A stretch of DNA of 64,000 bases from contig JACCIC010000292.1 in assembly GCA_018907035.1 (NCBI GenBank), positions 372,001 through 436,000 on the forward strand. Reading direction: 5' to 3'. The first letter of the stretch is position 1, and the number at the start of each line of letters is the position of its first letter. This DNA is from Sycobia sp. Sy_11. Lineage: Eukaryota > Arthropoda > Insecta > Hymenoptera > Epichrysomallidae. A program made the translations under genes and the position numbers. The notes beneath the pieces were generated by a model. The model searched no databases, was not told the DNA's origin, and saw only the letters and a list, made by a program, of their open reading frames with translations. Positions 11,650 through 22,133 of this stretch are shown one piece after another.

Positions 11650-12724
11650 TGTGACGTATGGACGTATTTACCCTTCCGGTCACGTTACTCTTTATTTTTA
11701 ATACATACGTGTATTAATTTTAATACACATATATATTCCTATTGTTTTAGACAGTTTTGAGCCTGGAGTTGCCTCCACTAGCTCGGGAATGCCTAGTCGA
11801 TCACTTAATGGCAACAAACACTAAGGTGTAAATTTTAATGGAGATTATGAAACCCTATGCTGGTCTTACATAGGTCAGAGTCCAAGGATTTTATGGATGC
11901 AATTTCCTCTTCTTTCGAAGGGGAAGCTGAACCCGCCTCGGCCTACCGACCTAGTTCCCTATGGACTAAGTATGTATGGCTGATAAACTAGGGGGATGTT
12001 CAGTCCTACCATATAGGAGGACCAGACACTTCCCCGGAAAAAGGAGATAGAAAGAAAAGGGAGAGAGACAAAAATTAGATTTTTTATTTGTTAAATATTA
12101 ATGAAATCTATTTTTTACTTGTATATAGTGCACGGTGACAGAGAGAGGACTTACGGGAGACTGCTTGACTGAATGCTGCTGACTGAATACTGACTGAATA
12201 CGACTGACTGAATGAATTTTTGTGGAAAAATCGGGTCTTTATATACCCGATTTTTCCATGATCATCTGCAATCCCTCTTTCTGCTCCTCGTTTTTACAGC
12301 TTTTTTATTACATTGTTTACTTTGCTTACTTATAGCCTTCATACTAGTATAAACAATTGAATTTTATCATAAACATTCATTATAATTTTTGTCTTAAATA
12401 TTTGTTGTATTAAAAATGTAATTTAATTGTTTAAAGTATTAATTTTACTATAAATTAAACATCGAAAATTGTACACTAGCGCATCGCTAATGTACATGTT
12501 GCATTACCTATGAGACCTTCATCGGAGAAACATACGCTTCTGACGTATGATCTTGCACAAGCCAACGTCTTATTTCGGCGGTATTATGAAATTGTTTTCC
12601 TCGCCCAAATAAGATGATGACATGCTAGATGAAATTCGGTCATTTTAGTTTCGATTCTTATTCTACAAAACTTTATTTATATATATATATGTTGAAGTAT
12701 TATCATTATTGTATGTATTTATTT

Positions 12725-12782
<58 letters not shown>

Positions 12783-12900
12783 CTTTACTATTATATATTA
12801 TTTTTAAACTCTAGTTTATATTTATACGTGTATATGAAAATATATACTTTCAATGTTTAAATTAATATTATTTTATTAAAATTATTAGCTCGATGTTACA
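11650..12900 (-). repeat. 5' LTR of Gypsy element (1251 bp)
   Basis: Direct repeat of 1451-2926, starting TGTAAC at 12900 and ending GTCACA at 11650 on the element strand. It holds the best preserved promoter (see 12195-12258), an AATAAA-type signal on the element strand near 12082 and another near 11692, and a (TA)n tract at 12729-12778. Confidence 0.93.
12195..12258 (-). promoter_or_regulatory. LTR promoter: TATA box in a hairpin loop plus TCAGT initiators
   Basis: 14-bp perfect inverted repeats (12223-12236 and 12245-12258) enclose an 8-bp loop. The loop and adjoining bases read TATATAAAG on the element strand, a good TATA box. About 30 nt downstream begins a run of TCAGTC copies (about 12168-12210), which match the arthropod initiator consensus TCAGT. 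Spacing fits a TATA-plus-Inr promoter. In the other LTR the right hairpin arm is mutated. Confidence 0.65.
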
Positions 12901-12904
12901 ACTA
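12901..12904. repeat. Target-site duplication of Gypsy element, right copy (ACTA)
   Basis: Partner of 1447-1450. Confidence 0.8.
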
Positions 12905-13363
12905 TATTAAACAGTATATGTTTATAGTCAATTATTATAATTACAATGAATATTATTATCATTGTTATTATTATTACTTACGATCTATAATTACTACCGA
13001 TTATTTAAGATTCTAATTATTTTACTATATTAATAGTATACGTTATAATTAATTACTATATTTATTATGAATGTTTTACTATTATGATATTGCAAGAGAT
13101 GTGTTTGTAAGTTAGAACTAGTACTATTAACTAAATTATACTACTACGTTGAAGAATATCTTCATCAAAATATTTTATATATTATACTGTACCAATTTTT
13201 ATAATTACTAAATAGCAAATATTATCTATAATGTTTAATCTTGATGATAGAAATCTTTTATATTTATAATAATTATTATTATAATTTCTCTACACATATC
13301 ATTATTTAATAACGTTTAACATAAATAATCTCTTTAATTATCCTTTTCAGTTTTATTTTGAAA

Positions 13364-13433
<70 letters not shown>

Positions 13434-13559
13434 TATAACCCCGAAACTTACTATTTGTGTGCATGTGTGTGTGGACTTAAAATATATGATGAAAACTCAG
13501 AGCCGTAGAAAATATTATTTTAAAGAATTTTCCAGAATAAAATATGAAAACGTCGATCT
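12901..13559. repeat. Repeat A, middle part, with a small LTR relic
   Basis: Continues repeat A after the Gypsy element and matches 43990-44515. It ends in a (TA)n tract (13367-13433), then at about 13434-13476 a 40-bp scrap identical to the end of the 44.5/45.2/54.6 kb LTR family ('cttactatttgtgtgcatg'). The same (TA)n-LTR junction occurs at 44456, so the two regions share a duplication that post-dates the LTR insertion. Confidence 0.65.
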
Positions 13560-13571
13560 TCGAGTTGTTTA

Positions 13572-13868
13572 TTTATTTATTTATTTATTTTTTTTTTTAC
13601 GGAGTCTGTGAATGCTATTTATGCATCTCCGATGGTCGTTCAGCAAGAATGGTCCGTAAAAACGACCGCCGGTGTATGTGCGACTCGACAGAAAATCCAT
13701 GTCACTACGCACTAAACACATATCTCCGTGTTGCACCGACACCCGCCAGGAACTGTTATACACATTACTTCAGCCTAGTCGGCAGTCCTTGCGTGGTCAT
13801 TTCACGTTCATATCTTTCATTCCAGATTCTCATACATACTCGATATTACATTCACTCTTCATAGACTT
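13572..13868 (-). other. LINE 3' UTR and A-rich tail
   Basis: Non-coding stretch between the ORF2 end and the tail. No secondary structure was recognised. Confidence 0.6.
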
Positions 13869-16800
13869 TCAATCGTCCAGACATCCATCTGCTCTTTTGT
13901 TCTGAAGCACATTCATAACGTATTTTGCGATCAACTGCCAGCTGTCCACGTCCGTCATCATAATTTTCGTCACGTTTTCTGGCGTGATCGCTCCTGTCCT
14001 CGTCTGTAACTCTAGTCGTGGCCCAGTCCACTGTTCGCACACAAAAAATATGTGCTCCGCCTCGTCTCAAGCCCATCCGCAGTACTTGCATTCTGAAGAG
14101 GCGACCCTCTTCATCTTGCAGAGGTACTTACGGAAGTATCCGTGTACGGACAGAAGTTGGGTAAGGTAAAAGTCCAACTTTCCGTATTTCCTCTCTTTCC
14201 ACGGACCGATTTCGGGTATTAGTCTTTTCGTCCACGGTCCTCTTTGGTCCGTCGTCCACCGTCTCTGCCATGTCTCGATGGTCATCGTCCGTTCTTCTGT
14301 CACAGCACCTTCTCTTCCAACGTTCGAGCTCCGCTCGTAAATTCGCTTCCGTTCGGCCGCGAGCAGATCGATGGGAATGACCCCAGCAATCACGAAAACG
14401 GCGCTCTCAGACATGGTACGATAGGCGCACGCGATTCTTAACGTGCACACCCTTTGTACGTTTTTCATGGCGTTCGCGCGTTTCCTGATATTCATCGCAT
14501 CGGCCCAAACCTCCGCCCCATAAAGCAAAATCGAGTGGGTAACGTTCATCAGCAGTCTGCGAACGTTCTATTCCAGTCCGTTCGTATTGGCCATCAGTTT
14601 ACTTAGAGCCTTGGTCTTTTCTGCTGCCTTTGTCGCCGCGTTTTGTAAGTGGAGCCAGAAGCTCAGCTTCTTATCCAAGGCAACGCCAAGATACTTGACT
14701 TCACTCCTGGTTTCCAGTCTTTCCGTCCCTAATATCATCGGAACCACCGTCTGTATACGTCTGCGAGTCAACAGTAACAACTCAGTCTTTTGCAGCGCGA
14801 GCTGCAGTCCGTGGTCTGTCATTCATTCGTTCACGCGTCTCATGACCTGATTCAGCTTTAACTGAATCAAGTGATAGTCGCGTGCGACTATCACGGCTGC
14901 CACATCGTCGGCATAGGCAATGAGACGCGCGTCGGAGGGCACGTCTAGTCTCAGCAAACCGTCGTATTGTACGTTCCAGAAGTCGGGGCCTAAAATGGAA
15001 CCCTGCGCCACCCCCGCTGTCACGCGTTTCCATTTCTTTCCGTCCAAAGTATCATACGTCAGTCCTCGGTCTCGTAAGTAGTCCCGTATGATACGAAGGA
15101 GCTAGGAGTCAACCTTGAAAGTCAACTCCAACGCCCCCAGTATCGCTGTCCATTTTGCAGAGTTAAAGGCGTTACGAACATCCAGGGTTACCAACAGAAC
15201 CAGTGGTCTGGTTGCAGGACAGCCCCTGTTCGCCGCGTGAAAGATGTTCGTCACGTCACCTATAGCTCCGATTGTCGACCGTCCTTTTCTAAATCCGTGT
15301 TGTTGTTCGGATAGGTCTCCGGCGTTTTTAATTGCCTGTGACAGTCTTGGTCTCAGCAGTAGCTCCAACAGCTTCCCTGCCGTATTTAGTAGGCAGAGAG
15401 GCCTGTATGAAGAAGGCAAATCGGGGTTCCCCTTAGACTTACGGATGAGAACCAATCGAGCCTCCTTCCAGAGCCTGCTAAAAACTCCCTCCACCAGACA
15501 CCCGTTGTACAAACCCAAAAGGATGTCCGCGCGGCGCGAAGCGACCACCCGTAACACCTCACTAGGTATGCCATCGGGACCCGGGGCCTTGTTAGGCTTC
15601 AACGCATTCGAAGCTCTGCAGAGCTCTTCCTGCGTGAAGAGAGGGATCTCTATATCTGTCATTTCGTTTGTCGCGTCCGTTCTGTTGGGATGGGTTGGGA
15701 AAAGTCTCTCAACTATCCGCTCCATCACTTTCGCGTCTCGTAGTTCCGCCGGACCCCGACCTCCCAGGGCGCATGTTACAATTTTATAACCGTTGTCCCA
15801 GGGATCTGAGTCTACCTCGTTGATTAGTTTTGTCCAACACCGTTTCTTACTGTCATTGATCGCGTATCTCAGTCGCTGTCTGGCGCGACTATACTCCGTA
15901 GAGTATAGTCCCACTACGCCTCGACTTCGGGCTCGTTGAGCTTTCCGTCTCAGCTTCAAACAATTGCTTCTGAGATCCGCGATCTCGGCTGTCCACCAGT
16001 ATGTTTGTCGTCTGTTTAGTACTTTCCGTTTCTTGGGCATGGTGGCATCGCATAGGCGCTGGAGAAAGCCAGTCGTTGCCGCCGCTAACGCCTCCACCCT
16101 GTCCCGGTTCGTCAACTCTTGAGGCACCTCTCGTAAGAGAGGTTCTGCATTTTGCAGATACCTTTCGAGTTCGTCTATGTCTAGGCGTTTGGGGTTCCAC
16201 CCCGTAGATGTTGTGCCCCGTCTCCACGTCTGTCTCGTCGCGTTTGTCAGTTTGAAGGCAATGTACTGGTGATCACTGGCCGTATAGTCCTGGATCACCC
16301 GCCACGCCCTTATCCTAGTTCGAATTCTGTCCGAGGTCAGAGTCACGTCTGGTATGGAGTTACCATACCCTGGTCGTCTGTACGTCGGTATCGTTCCTTC
16401 GTTAACTACTGCCAGGTCCAGCCTTGCGGCCATCTCCAGCAGCAGTCTTCCCCGTCTGTTGGTCAAGGGCATTCCCCACTCGATCGCCCGCGCGTTAAAG
16501 TCGCTCGCCACGATCACGTTACCAGGGATTTCCCGCAACGCGTCCTCGATTTTTCCAAGTTTAGCCGCGTACTCGGAGGCACTGCTGTTTGGGCTCAGGT
16601 AAACACTGACATAGGTTATGTCAGCGACCGTTACCCAGACAAAATCCTCCTCAGTCCCGCTGCGTACGATATTCGACGCAACCTTTCCACGTAACCAAAC
16701 TGCGGACTTGCCCGAGCCGCTTGTGAGCCAAGTCGGTAATCGTCTGTCTTTGTATTGCTCACTGATAATCAGCACGTCGATGTTCAGTTCCGCCGCAATC

Positions 16801-16919
16801 TGCGGGAGCAGTGCGTCTGCCACGCTACTCCCGTTCATATTGCATTGGAGTATCGTCGTCGTCATTGTGTGACTGTCTTCGTCTTCTGTTCTGTTAGTGC
16901 TATCCTGAACGCGGCACAC
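13869..16919 (-). pseudogene. LINE ORF2: APE-type endonuclease and reverse transcriptase, four nonsense codons
   Basis: A single frame runs the whole length with no frameshift. It is interrupted by stops at 15102, 14823, 14568 and 14067 and ends at 13869-13871. The start is probably the ATG at 16865, because it overlaps the ORF1 stop. The N-terminal endonuclease shows LQCNMN, SDFNARA..EWG, IPDVTLTSD and SDHQYI. RT motifs follow: LDVRNAFNSAKW (motif A), GVAQGSILGPDFWN (motif B) and AYADDVA (motif C). The C-terminus has a CX2C...HX4C element spanning the last stop (about 14090-14030). The stop at 14823 sits where related proteins have tryptophan, as expected from a single TGG to TGA change. Domain order fits the R1 clade. 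Confidence 0.9.
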
Positions 16920-18193
16920 GAGGACGAGCCGGGTAAGTGTCCCCTGTCTCGGATATTATCCTCAGTGCACAGGAAACACTCCCCACGACTCTTGCAGTCC
17001 TTGTGGGAATGACCCTCGAGGCCGCATCGCCAGCAGCAGCTTCGTCTGTCCAGTCCTTTACAGTCTTTCCGTACATGACCGAACCCGAGGCATCTATAGC
17101 ATCGCGAGACGCGTATCCTTGCTCTTATTCTTGATACAACCCACCCGATTTTAATACGCCCTTTCCTTAAGAGGTCGGTAGCCTCTTTTACGTCAAAATC
17201 GCAGACCCCCATTCTCTGTCCTCGACTGTTAACGTCGAAAACATGGGGCCGACGGTCTGCAGTCCGTCCCGTTTCCCGATTTAACGCGTTCGCGATGTCC
17301 TCGTTGGTCGTGACACAGTCCAAGTCTAGGAATTCCAGTGTCACCCTGGAGGTCAAATCTTTTACGCGTCCAGTCTCTCCTACAGCGTCTTGAAGAACCT
17401 GTCGGAAGTCCGTCTCGTTGTTCTGTCTGGAGAGTTGTAAAAGTACCGCACCGTCTTTTGTCTTTCTTATTGTTCTGACTTGAGTATTACACTTGTCAGG
17501 GTCCACCTTTTGCCGTATTGTACGTACCACGTCGACGTACGTCTGTCCCTCAGCCGGCTTGATCATGATCGCTCCTCCCCTGCCTTTGAGGTTAGGGCGA
17601 TCAGACCCGCGACCTTGGAGTCTCGCTTTTGGCTGCTCTTTTGTTGGTTTGTTGTCCGTCTCGGTCGTTTTCGGTTTTTTATGTTTTGAGACCACCTTCG
17701 CCCATGTTTCGGTCTCGATCGTCCGCTGTTGTGCGGCCGCCTGCTCCGGAGTAGGGGTCTGACGGTCTCTTTTCCGTTTCTGAGGAGTTGCCTCCTCACA
17801 TTCACTCCGTCCTTTATCTTTCTGTTTTTGTCGGAGCAGTCTCATTCGCTTCAGTTCATACTGTCCGATTTCCACTGCTTCATTGATCTCACTCAAACCG
17901 TTTTTTATTATTTGACTTACATTTTTTTGTATGCAAGTCCTTTCCATCATTTTACTTAGGACTCTGTTTATTGTGTAAAATTGCTCCTGCAATTTACACT
18001 CAGCAGCTTCCCAAGTTGCCGGCGATTTATAAACATTAGCACTTTCATTCATACTGCTACCTGTAGCATTTTCTGTCACACCAGCCAGATTGCCTACTGG
18101 TGTGATAGGAGAGCCGGGAAGCTCCATTGACTCTACTGAGTCGCTTGAGGGCGGCACTCGAGAGCCTGCTATAATTTTTTTATTACCTTTCAT
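16862..18193 (-). CDS. LINE ORF1: Gag-like RNA-binding protein with three zinc knuckles
   Basis: An intact 443-codon ORF. The N-terminal half is charged and coiled-coil-like (about 70-130), followed by a lysine-rich linker. The C-terminal end holds C365-X2-C-X4-H373-X4-C378, C387-X2-C-X4-H395-X4-C400 and a longer third knuckle C406-X2-C-X9-H419-X6-C426, an arrangement familiar from R1-clade ORF1 proteins. It would bind element RNA in a ribonucleoprotein. The stop codon overlaps the ORF2 start in the sequence ATGA (16865-16862), suggesting coupled translation. Intact, although its partner ORF2 is broken. Confidence 0.88.
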   Translation of the reverse strand: MKGNKKIIAGSRVPPSSDSVESMELPGSPITPVGNLAGVTENATGSSMNESANVYKSPATWEAAECKLQEQFYTINRVLSKMMERTCIQKNVSQIIKNGLSEINEAVEIGQYELKRMRLLRQKQKDKGRSECEEATPQKRKRDRQTPTPEQAAAQQRTIETETWAKVVSKHKKPKTTETDNKPTKEQPKARLQGRGSDRPNLKGRGGAIMIKPAEGQTYVDVVRTIRQKVDPDKCNTQVRTIRKTKDGAVLLQLSRQNNETDFRQVLQDAVGETGRVKDLTSRVTLEFLDLDCVTTNEDIANALNRETGRTADRRPHVFDVNSRGQRMGVCDFDVKEATDLLRKGRIKIGWVVSRIRARIRVSRCYRCLGFGHVRKDCKGLDRRSCCWRCGLEGHSHKDCKSRGECFLCTEDNIRDRGHLPGSSSCAAFRIALTEQKTKTVTQ

Positions 18194-18958
18194 GATTGTA
18201 TTGTTAATTTGTGTTAAATATTTGTGATGGTCAGGAGGATCACTTGTTGGAGATGACGGTTCAGCGTCCTGAATCTCCCCAATACTGAAGCCCTCCTACA
18301 TTCCGGTGGCCTCGCTTGTTCCTCCCCCACGACTCGCAGCAGGGTCCCATCCGTACGCCATACGGCACTACTACGAGAAGCGAGATTTGACGTCTGACGA
18401 CGTCTTGCCACTGTGTGGGGCAGCCTCCCATGTTGGCTAGACTGGGTTCGGGCCCCCTACTTGTGGCGGCCCAGGAGTGCCATCTGGTTTTACAACTGTA
18501 CCCTCCAGAAGGATAACGCACATAAGCATGAAGTGATTCCCTCGCAGTTAATCCCACCAATCAACAAGTATTCACTGCATCCGCAAGACCTTACCGTCGC
18601 TCAAACTGGTCACATTCGTACGTGAGAGATGCCCGTTTATAGGGCCTCTCATTCATTCATAACCCGCCTGGAAGTTACCCGTTTTTAGGGTCTCCATCTC
18701 CACCATTCGTGGGAAACTCGTTTAGAGAGTTCCCGATATACTCCCCAGTCCGAGTACGGCTATCTTACAGATATGTAGGTGTGTGAATGAGGAGTGGGTG
18801 TGTAGACGGGCGAATACCACTATTTTCGCTCGAAGTTCTTGTCCACGGCCACTTATTCGTCACTCTTAGAAGTGCTTATTTCGTGACTGACCTCGAGTGG
18901 TCGTTCCCCTATCCGCAACCCCGGGGACGCGTGTGGTAGCTGAACTCAAGGCGCCACA
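18194..18958 (-). other. LINE 5' UTR
   Basis: GC-richer than the host DNA, consistent with belonging to the element. The boundary at 18958 is set by the resumption of repeat A. Minus ORFs at 18214-18560 are short and show no motif. Confidence 0.6.
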
Positions 18959-19287
18959 ACGAGTAGTTTATTACTACTATTATTACTACATATATTACTA
19001 CTTTATTATTATTATTATAATTGTTATTATCATTACTAATTGTTATTATTACTTTTACCGTTATAATGTATATATTTATAATCTATAATTATTACCGATT
19101 ATTTCATATTTTGGTTATTTTACTATATAATAGAAGAGTATATGTTTATAATCAATTATTATAATTATAATAATTATTATTATCATCATTATTATTTACG
19201 TATTTATGATCTATAATTTTTACAGAGTATTTAAGATTCTAATTGTTTTACTATATTAAATAGTATACGTTATAATTTATTATTATA

Positions 19288-19331
<44 letters not shown>

Positions 19332-19440
19332 CATCGTTATTATTATTACGTACGATCTATAATTATACTAATTGTTTTACTATTATATTGGATAGTATAC
19401 ATTTATAATCAATTATTATAATTATTATTATTATTATTAA
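18959..19440. repeat. Repeat A, right part
   Basis: Resumes with acgagtagtttatta after the LINE and continues with TTA/ATT-rich DNA related to 1160-1450 and 43830-44160. Includes a (TTA)n run at 19280-19332. Confidence 0.6.
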
Positions 19441-19455
19441 TTATTTTTCTATTGG

Positions 19456-19655
19456 AGGCCGAGGAAGCTCGCGACCCTACTAACTCCTAGAGGATATCAG
19501 ATTCGTCACCGTTCCTTATATCCAACCGGTCGTGTTGGAGCTGCCGCGGTGTGGCCCTCACGAACGGCGAAATTACGCTAACGCGCCGCGAAGAAACAAT
19601 CTCGCGATTCGCCCCGCGTATCCCTGGCTTCAGCGCTAAAGCGTGGCCAAAAAAC
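19456..19655. repeat. Repeat E, copy 1
   Basis: A GC-richer block of about 200 bp beginning ggccgaggaagctcgc, matched at 56014-56210 with roughly 85% identity by eye. Same orientation in both places. Possibly an LTR or leader fragment; unclassified. Confidence 0.6.
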
Positions 19656-20291
19656 TAGGGGGCAACCAGCGGAAGTCAACGGCAGTAAATCGGACAAACG
19701 CTATTGGACGGTACAATTGTATAATTTCATGATTTTGATTTCTTTGGAAAATACGCTGAAAACTATTCTTGACCTAATCGGTTTTCAAAGAGTCAATCCG
19801 AAGGCTACGCTCTGATATACTATATTTTGTTCATGATATAGGTAAACTTTCTTGTCAATCATTGGTAACAAGAATTGATAATCCTATAAACTTCAATGTT
19901 ATAATGTCTTTTAACTTTCTCTATCAATTCGTTTCGGGTATTACACTTCTATTTTTTGAACGAATATATAAACAACTGAATTTTTGAATAATTTTATTGA
20001 TTATTATTATTATATAAATAAAATTTATTGATTATTATTATTATAAAATAAAATACAGATATATAATCAGTCGTTCATTAGAAATGCCACACAAAAAACT
20101 TATTACATGAATAATTTATTCACAAACCATGAAGGTTTCGTAACTTTTGTTTTCAACAGAATATATGAAATAAATGTTGTAGATTTTACTAATGTTTATA
20201 CAATTTTACTACTTTTAATATTACACATACTTTATTTATTGCACATTTCTTTATGGAATTTGTATTTCCCGATGCTAAGTGATAAATAAGA

Positions 20292-20327
<36 letters not shown>

Positions 20328-20595
20328 AAATTCATTAGCAGTAATTGATCTTACATTCTTTATGCTATAATATATTATACTAAAATAATGAAAGCGAGAC
20401 TGTCCTTGTTTATAGTCACTTTCACAGAATCTGAAATAGAATAATAAAATAATAATAATAATAAAATAATAAAAATAAACTAAATTCTATGTTAGTAAAG
20501 GAGATTATTATTATTAATTTACTATTATTATTTATTTCTTTTTAATATTAATTCATTTATTTTTAATTTTTTATCTAATTTATGTATATTTTTAG
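19656..20595. other. AT-rich DNA without recognised features
   Basis: Short (TA)n at 20298-20322 and ATA/ATT runs. The plus ORF at 20107-20289 is low-complexity and not supported. Confidence 0.5.
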
Positions 20596-20599
20596 TAGT

Positions 20600-20812
20600 A
20601 ATTTCATTTTAAGATCTACGATGGTTCGATCGCTTGAGCGAAGGACTAGCAAATTGGTGATTTTTAGTTCAAATCCCGGTCTCGGCCGATTGACACAAGC
20701 ACCGCTGTAATAATTTATATGTGCTTTGTTTACAAACACATCGTCGACGTCCATCACTAATTAGCATCAATATTTAGAAGCATAAATAGAGCCACATTAA
20801 ATAACAAAAAAA
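20600..20812 (+). mobile_element. tRNA-derived SINE, copy 1
   Basis: The B box is clear: GTTCAAATCCC at 20667-20677, with an A-box-like region about 40 bp upstream (near 20622-20650). The body after the B box (ctcggccgattgacacaagc ... gtgctttgtttacaaacac) is shared with 27807-27945 in the opposite orientation, and the 3' end runs into A-rich DNA at about 20805-20812. Two dispersed copies with a pol III promoter point to a SINE family. Confidence 0.7.
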
Positions 20813-21400
20813 AGTAGCAATTTCTATTTTAGATTCTTCGGAGATTATAAAGAAGGACAGTCTAACTATCATTATTTCAATTTAATATATCACATCATAC
20901 TTCATATCATATTATACTTCATATTATATCATACTTAATTTCATATAATACTTCGTATCATATCATACTAATTTAAAAAGACAAAGTGTGTTTTTGTATG
21001 TACACGATAAAAAAAATCTACTGAAACGATTGTTCTGAAAGTTGACATATAGATTCTATATTATCTTGTGAAGGATCTGGTTTTATTGCTATTTTTTTAT
21101 TGGAAATCATTTTACTTTCATCGATAAATGAAGATAATAGTCGTAGCAGTCAGTTTCACCAACGGTCAGTAGGTGGTGTCTCACGAATCACGAATGTTAA
21201 CTCAATGTAGTCCGCTTAAACTATGAATACCAGACCAGCTCGGTTGAATGGTCATATTCGACTTTGGAATTCGTAACCTAAAGAAGGCGTGAGTTAGTCT
21301 ATATTATCCTTTTCGTTCTTATGGTTAATCTGATACTTCTCTCACACCTAATGGATATCTTTTGATTTTTATAAATTTAATGTTCTCTTATGTTTGAAAA

Positions 21401-21441
<41 letters not shown>

Positions 21442-21790
21442 TCAGCCTTCTATTATAAAATAATTGTGTATGCTAAATCATACTGAACATTATTTGTGTC
21501 GACAAATTATATATTTTTTTTTATACATTGTATTATCTTCAGAATTGTGACAAGAGATTAATATTAGGCTATGTTTTTTTTCAGTTTGAACAAAAGAAAT
21601 GATGGAAAAGTAAGGTTCTTTACCAACAATCTCGAAACTCTGTACATTATATATTATATTATATTTATATGCATATGATATAATATATACATACATTGTC
21701 ACTTCTGCATAAAAAGGCAATATTTTATATTCGCATCATTTCGCTTTCATTTCAATTGGCACCACTCTTAATTAATTCACGGTATTTAAT
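20813..21790. other. AT-rich DNA, no gene recognised
   Basis: Contains repeated 'catatcatactt'-type imperfect repeats (20880-20970) and a (CT)n tract (21403-21437). The minus ORF 21490-21720 is AT-biased with no motif. Confidence 0.5.
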
Positions 21791-22066
21791 TTAAAAAAGA
21801 GAATTGTATTTAATTGATATAAAACAGCTTCCAGGTATGTACGAATAACTTCTACGTCCACATGTTTTAGAATGAATTATATGGGCAGTACCGTCTTTAG
21901 TGTATGGGAAACAATGCCCAGGTATGTCAGAAAGACTTCTACGTGGTTCGAATGGTAGGAGACGATGCCAAGGTTTGACAGGACGACTTCTATGATGAGA
22001 TTTGTATTTTATCATTCGAGCACCCAAACTCGCTTTAAAAGTCGTCCCTACATATCTGGGCATCAT
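21791..22066 (-). CDS. Hypothetical small ORF with internal repeats
   Basis: A 91-codon ORF that I do not recognise. It is richer in Arg, His, Ser and Pro than the surrounding chance ORFs. It repeats a pattern: RRSYSYIPGSCF, RRSLSDIPGHCF and HRSRPVKPWH, seen in the DNA as 'ccaggtatgt..acttctacg' units starting at 21831, 21918 and 21968. Codon composition is less AT-biased than its flanks. It could be an exon of a host gene, part of a repeat, or chance; there is no support from splice sites. Confidence 0.3.
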   Translation of the reverse strand: MMPRYVGTTFKASLGARMIKYKSHHRSRPVKPWHRLLPFEPRRSLSDIPGHCFPYTKDGTAHIIHSKTCGRRSYSYIPGSCFISIKYNSLF

Positions 22067-22133
22067 ATTCTATCTCCCAACACAAAATTCTCTATATCAG
22101 TCGTCCGGAGAGATAATGTATCGGCCTAACATA

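Larger units (their letters stand above)
1451..12900 (-). mobile_element. Complete but inactive env-bearing Gypsy/errantivirus-like LTR retrotransposon
   Basis: Two LTRs in direct orientation (1451-2926 and 11650-12900) enclose, on the minus strand, gag, protease, reverse transcriptase, RNase H and env in the order expected for an insect errantivirus. The outer ends read TGTAAC...GTCACA on the element strand and are flanked by ACTA on both sides. By eye the LTRs differ at many sites and by an indel of about 200 bp, so this is not a recent insertion. Every coding region has stops or frameshifts, and no integrase domain can be found between RNase H and env. The element sits inside repeat A. Confidence 0.93.
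13572..18958 (-). mobile_element. R1-clade-like non-LTR retrotransposon (LINE), nearly full length
   Basis: Minus-strand LINE with a 5' UTR, ORF1 (zinc-knuckle protein), ORF2 (endonuclease plus RT) and a 3' end carrying an A-rich/(TAAA)n tail, seen as (TTTA)n and T11 at 13572-13598. The flanks tcgagttgttta (13560-13571) and acgagtagttta (18959-18970) match at 10 of 12 positions and look like a target-site duplication in repeat A; the undivided target can be read near 1158-1172. ORF2 carries four stop codons, so the copy is inactive. Confidence 0.88.

Noticed and set aside
20600..20700. Possible functional tRNA gene
   Set aside because: The B box is good but acceptor and anticodon stems cannot be formed, and a second copy extends far beyond tRNA length, so a SINE is the better reading.
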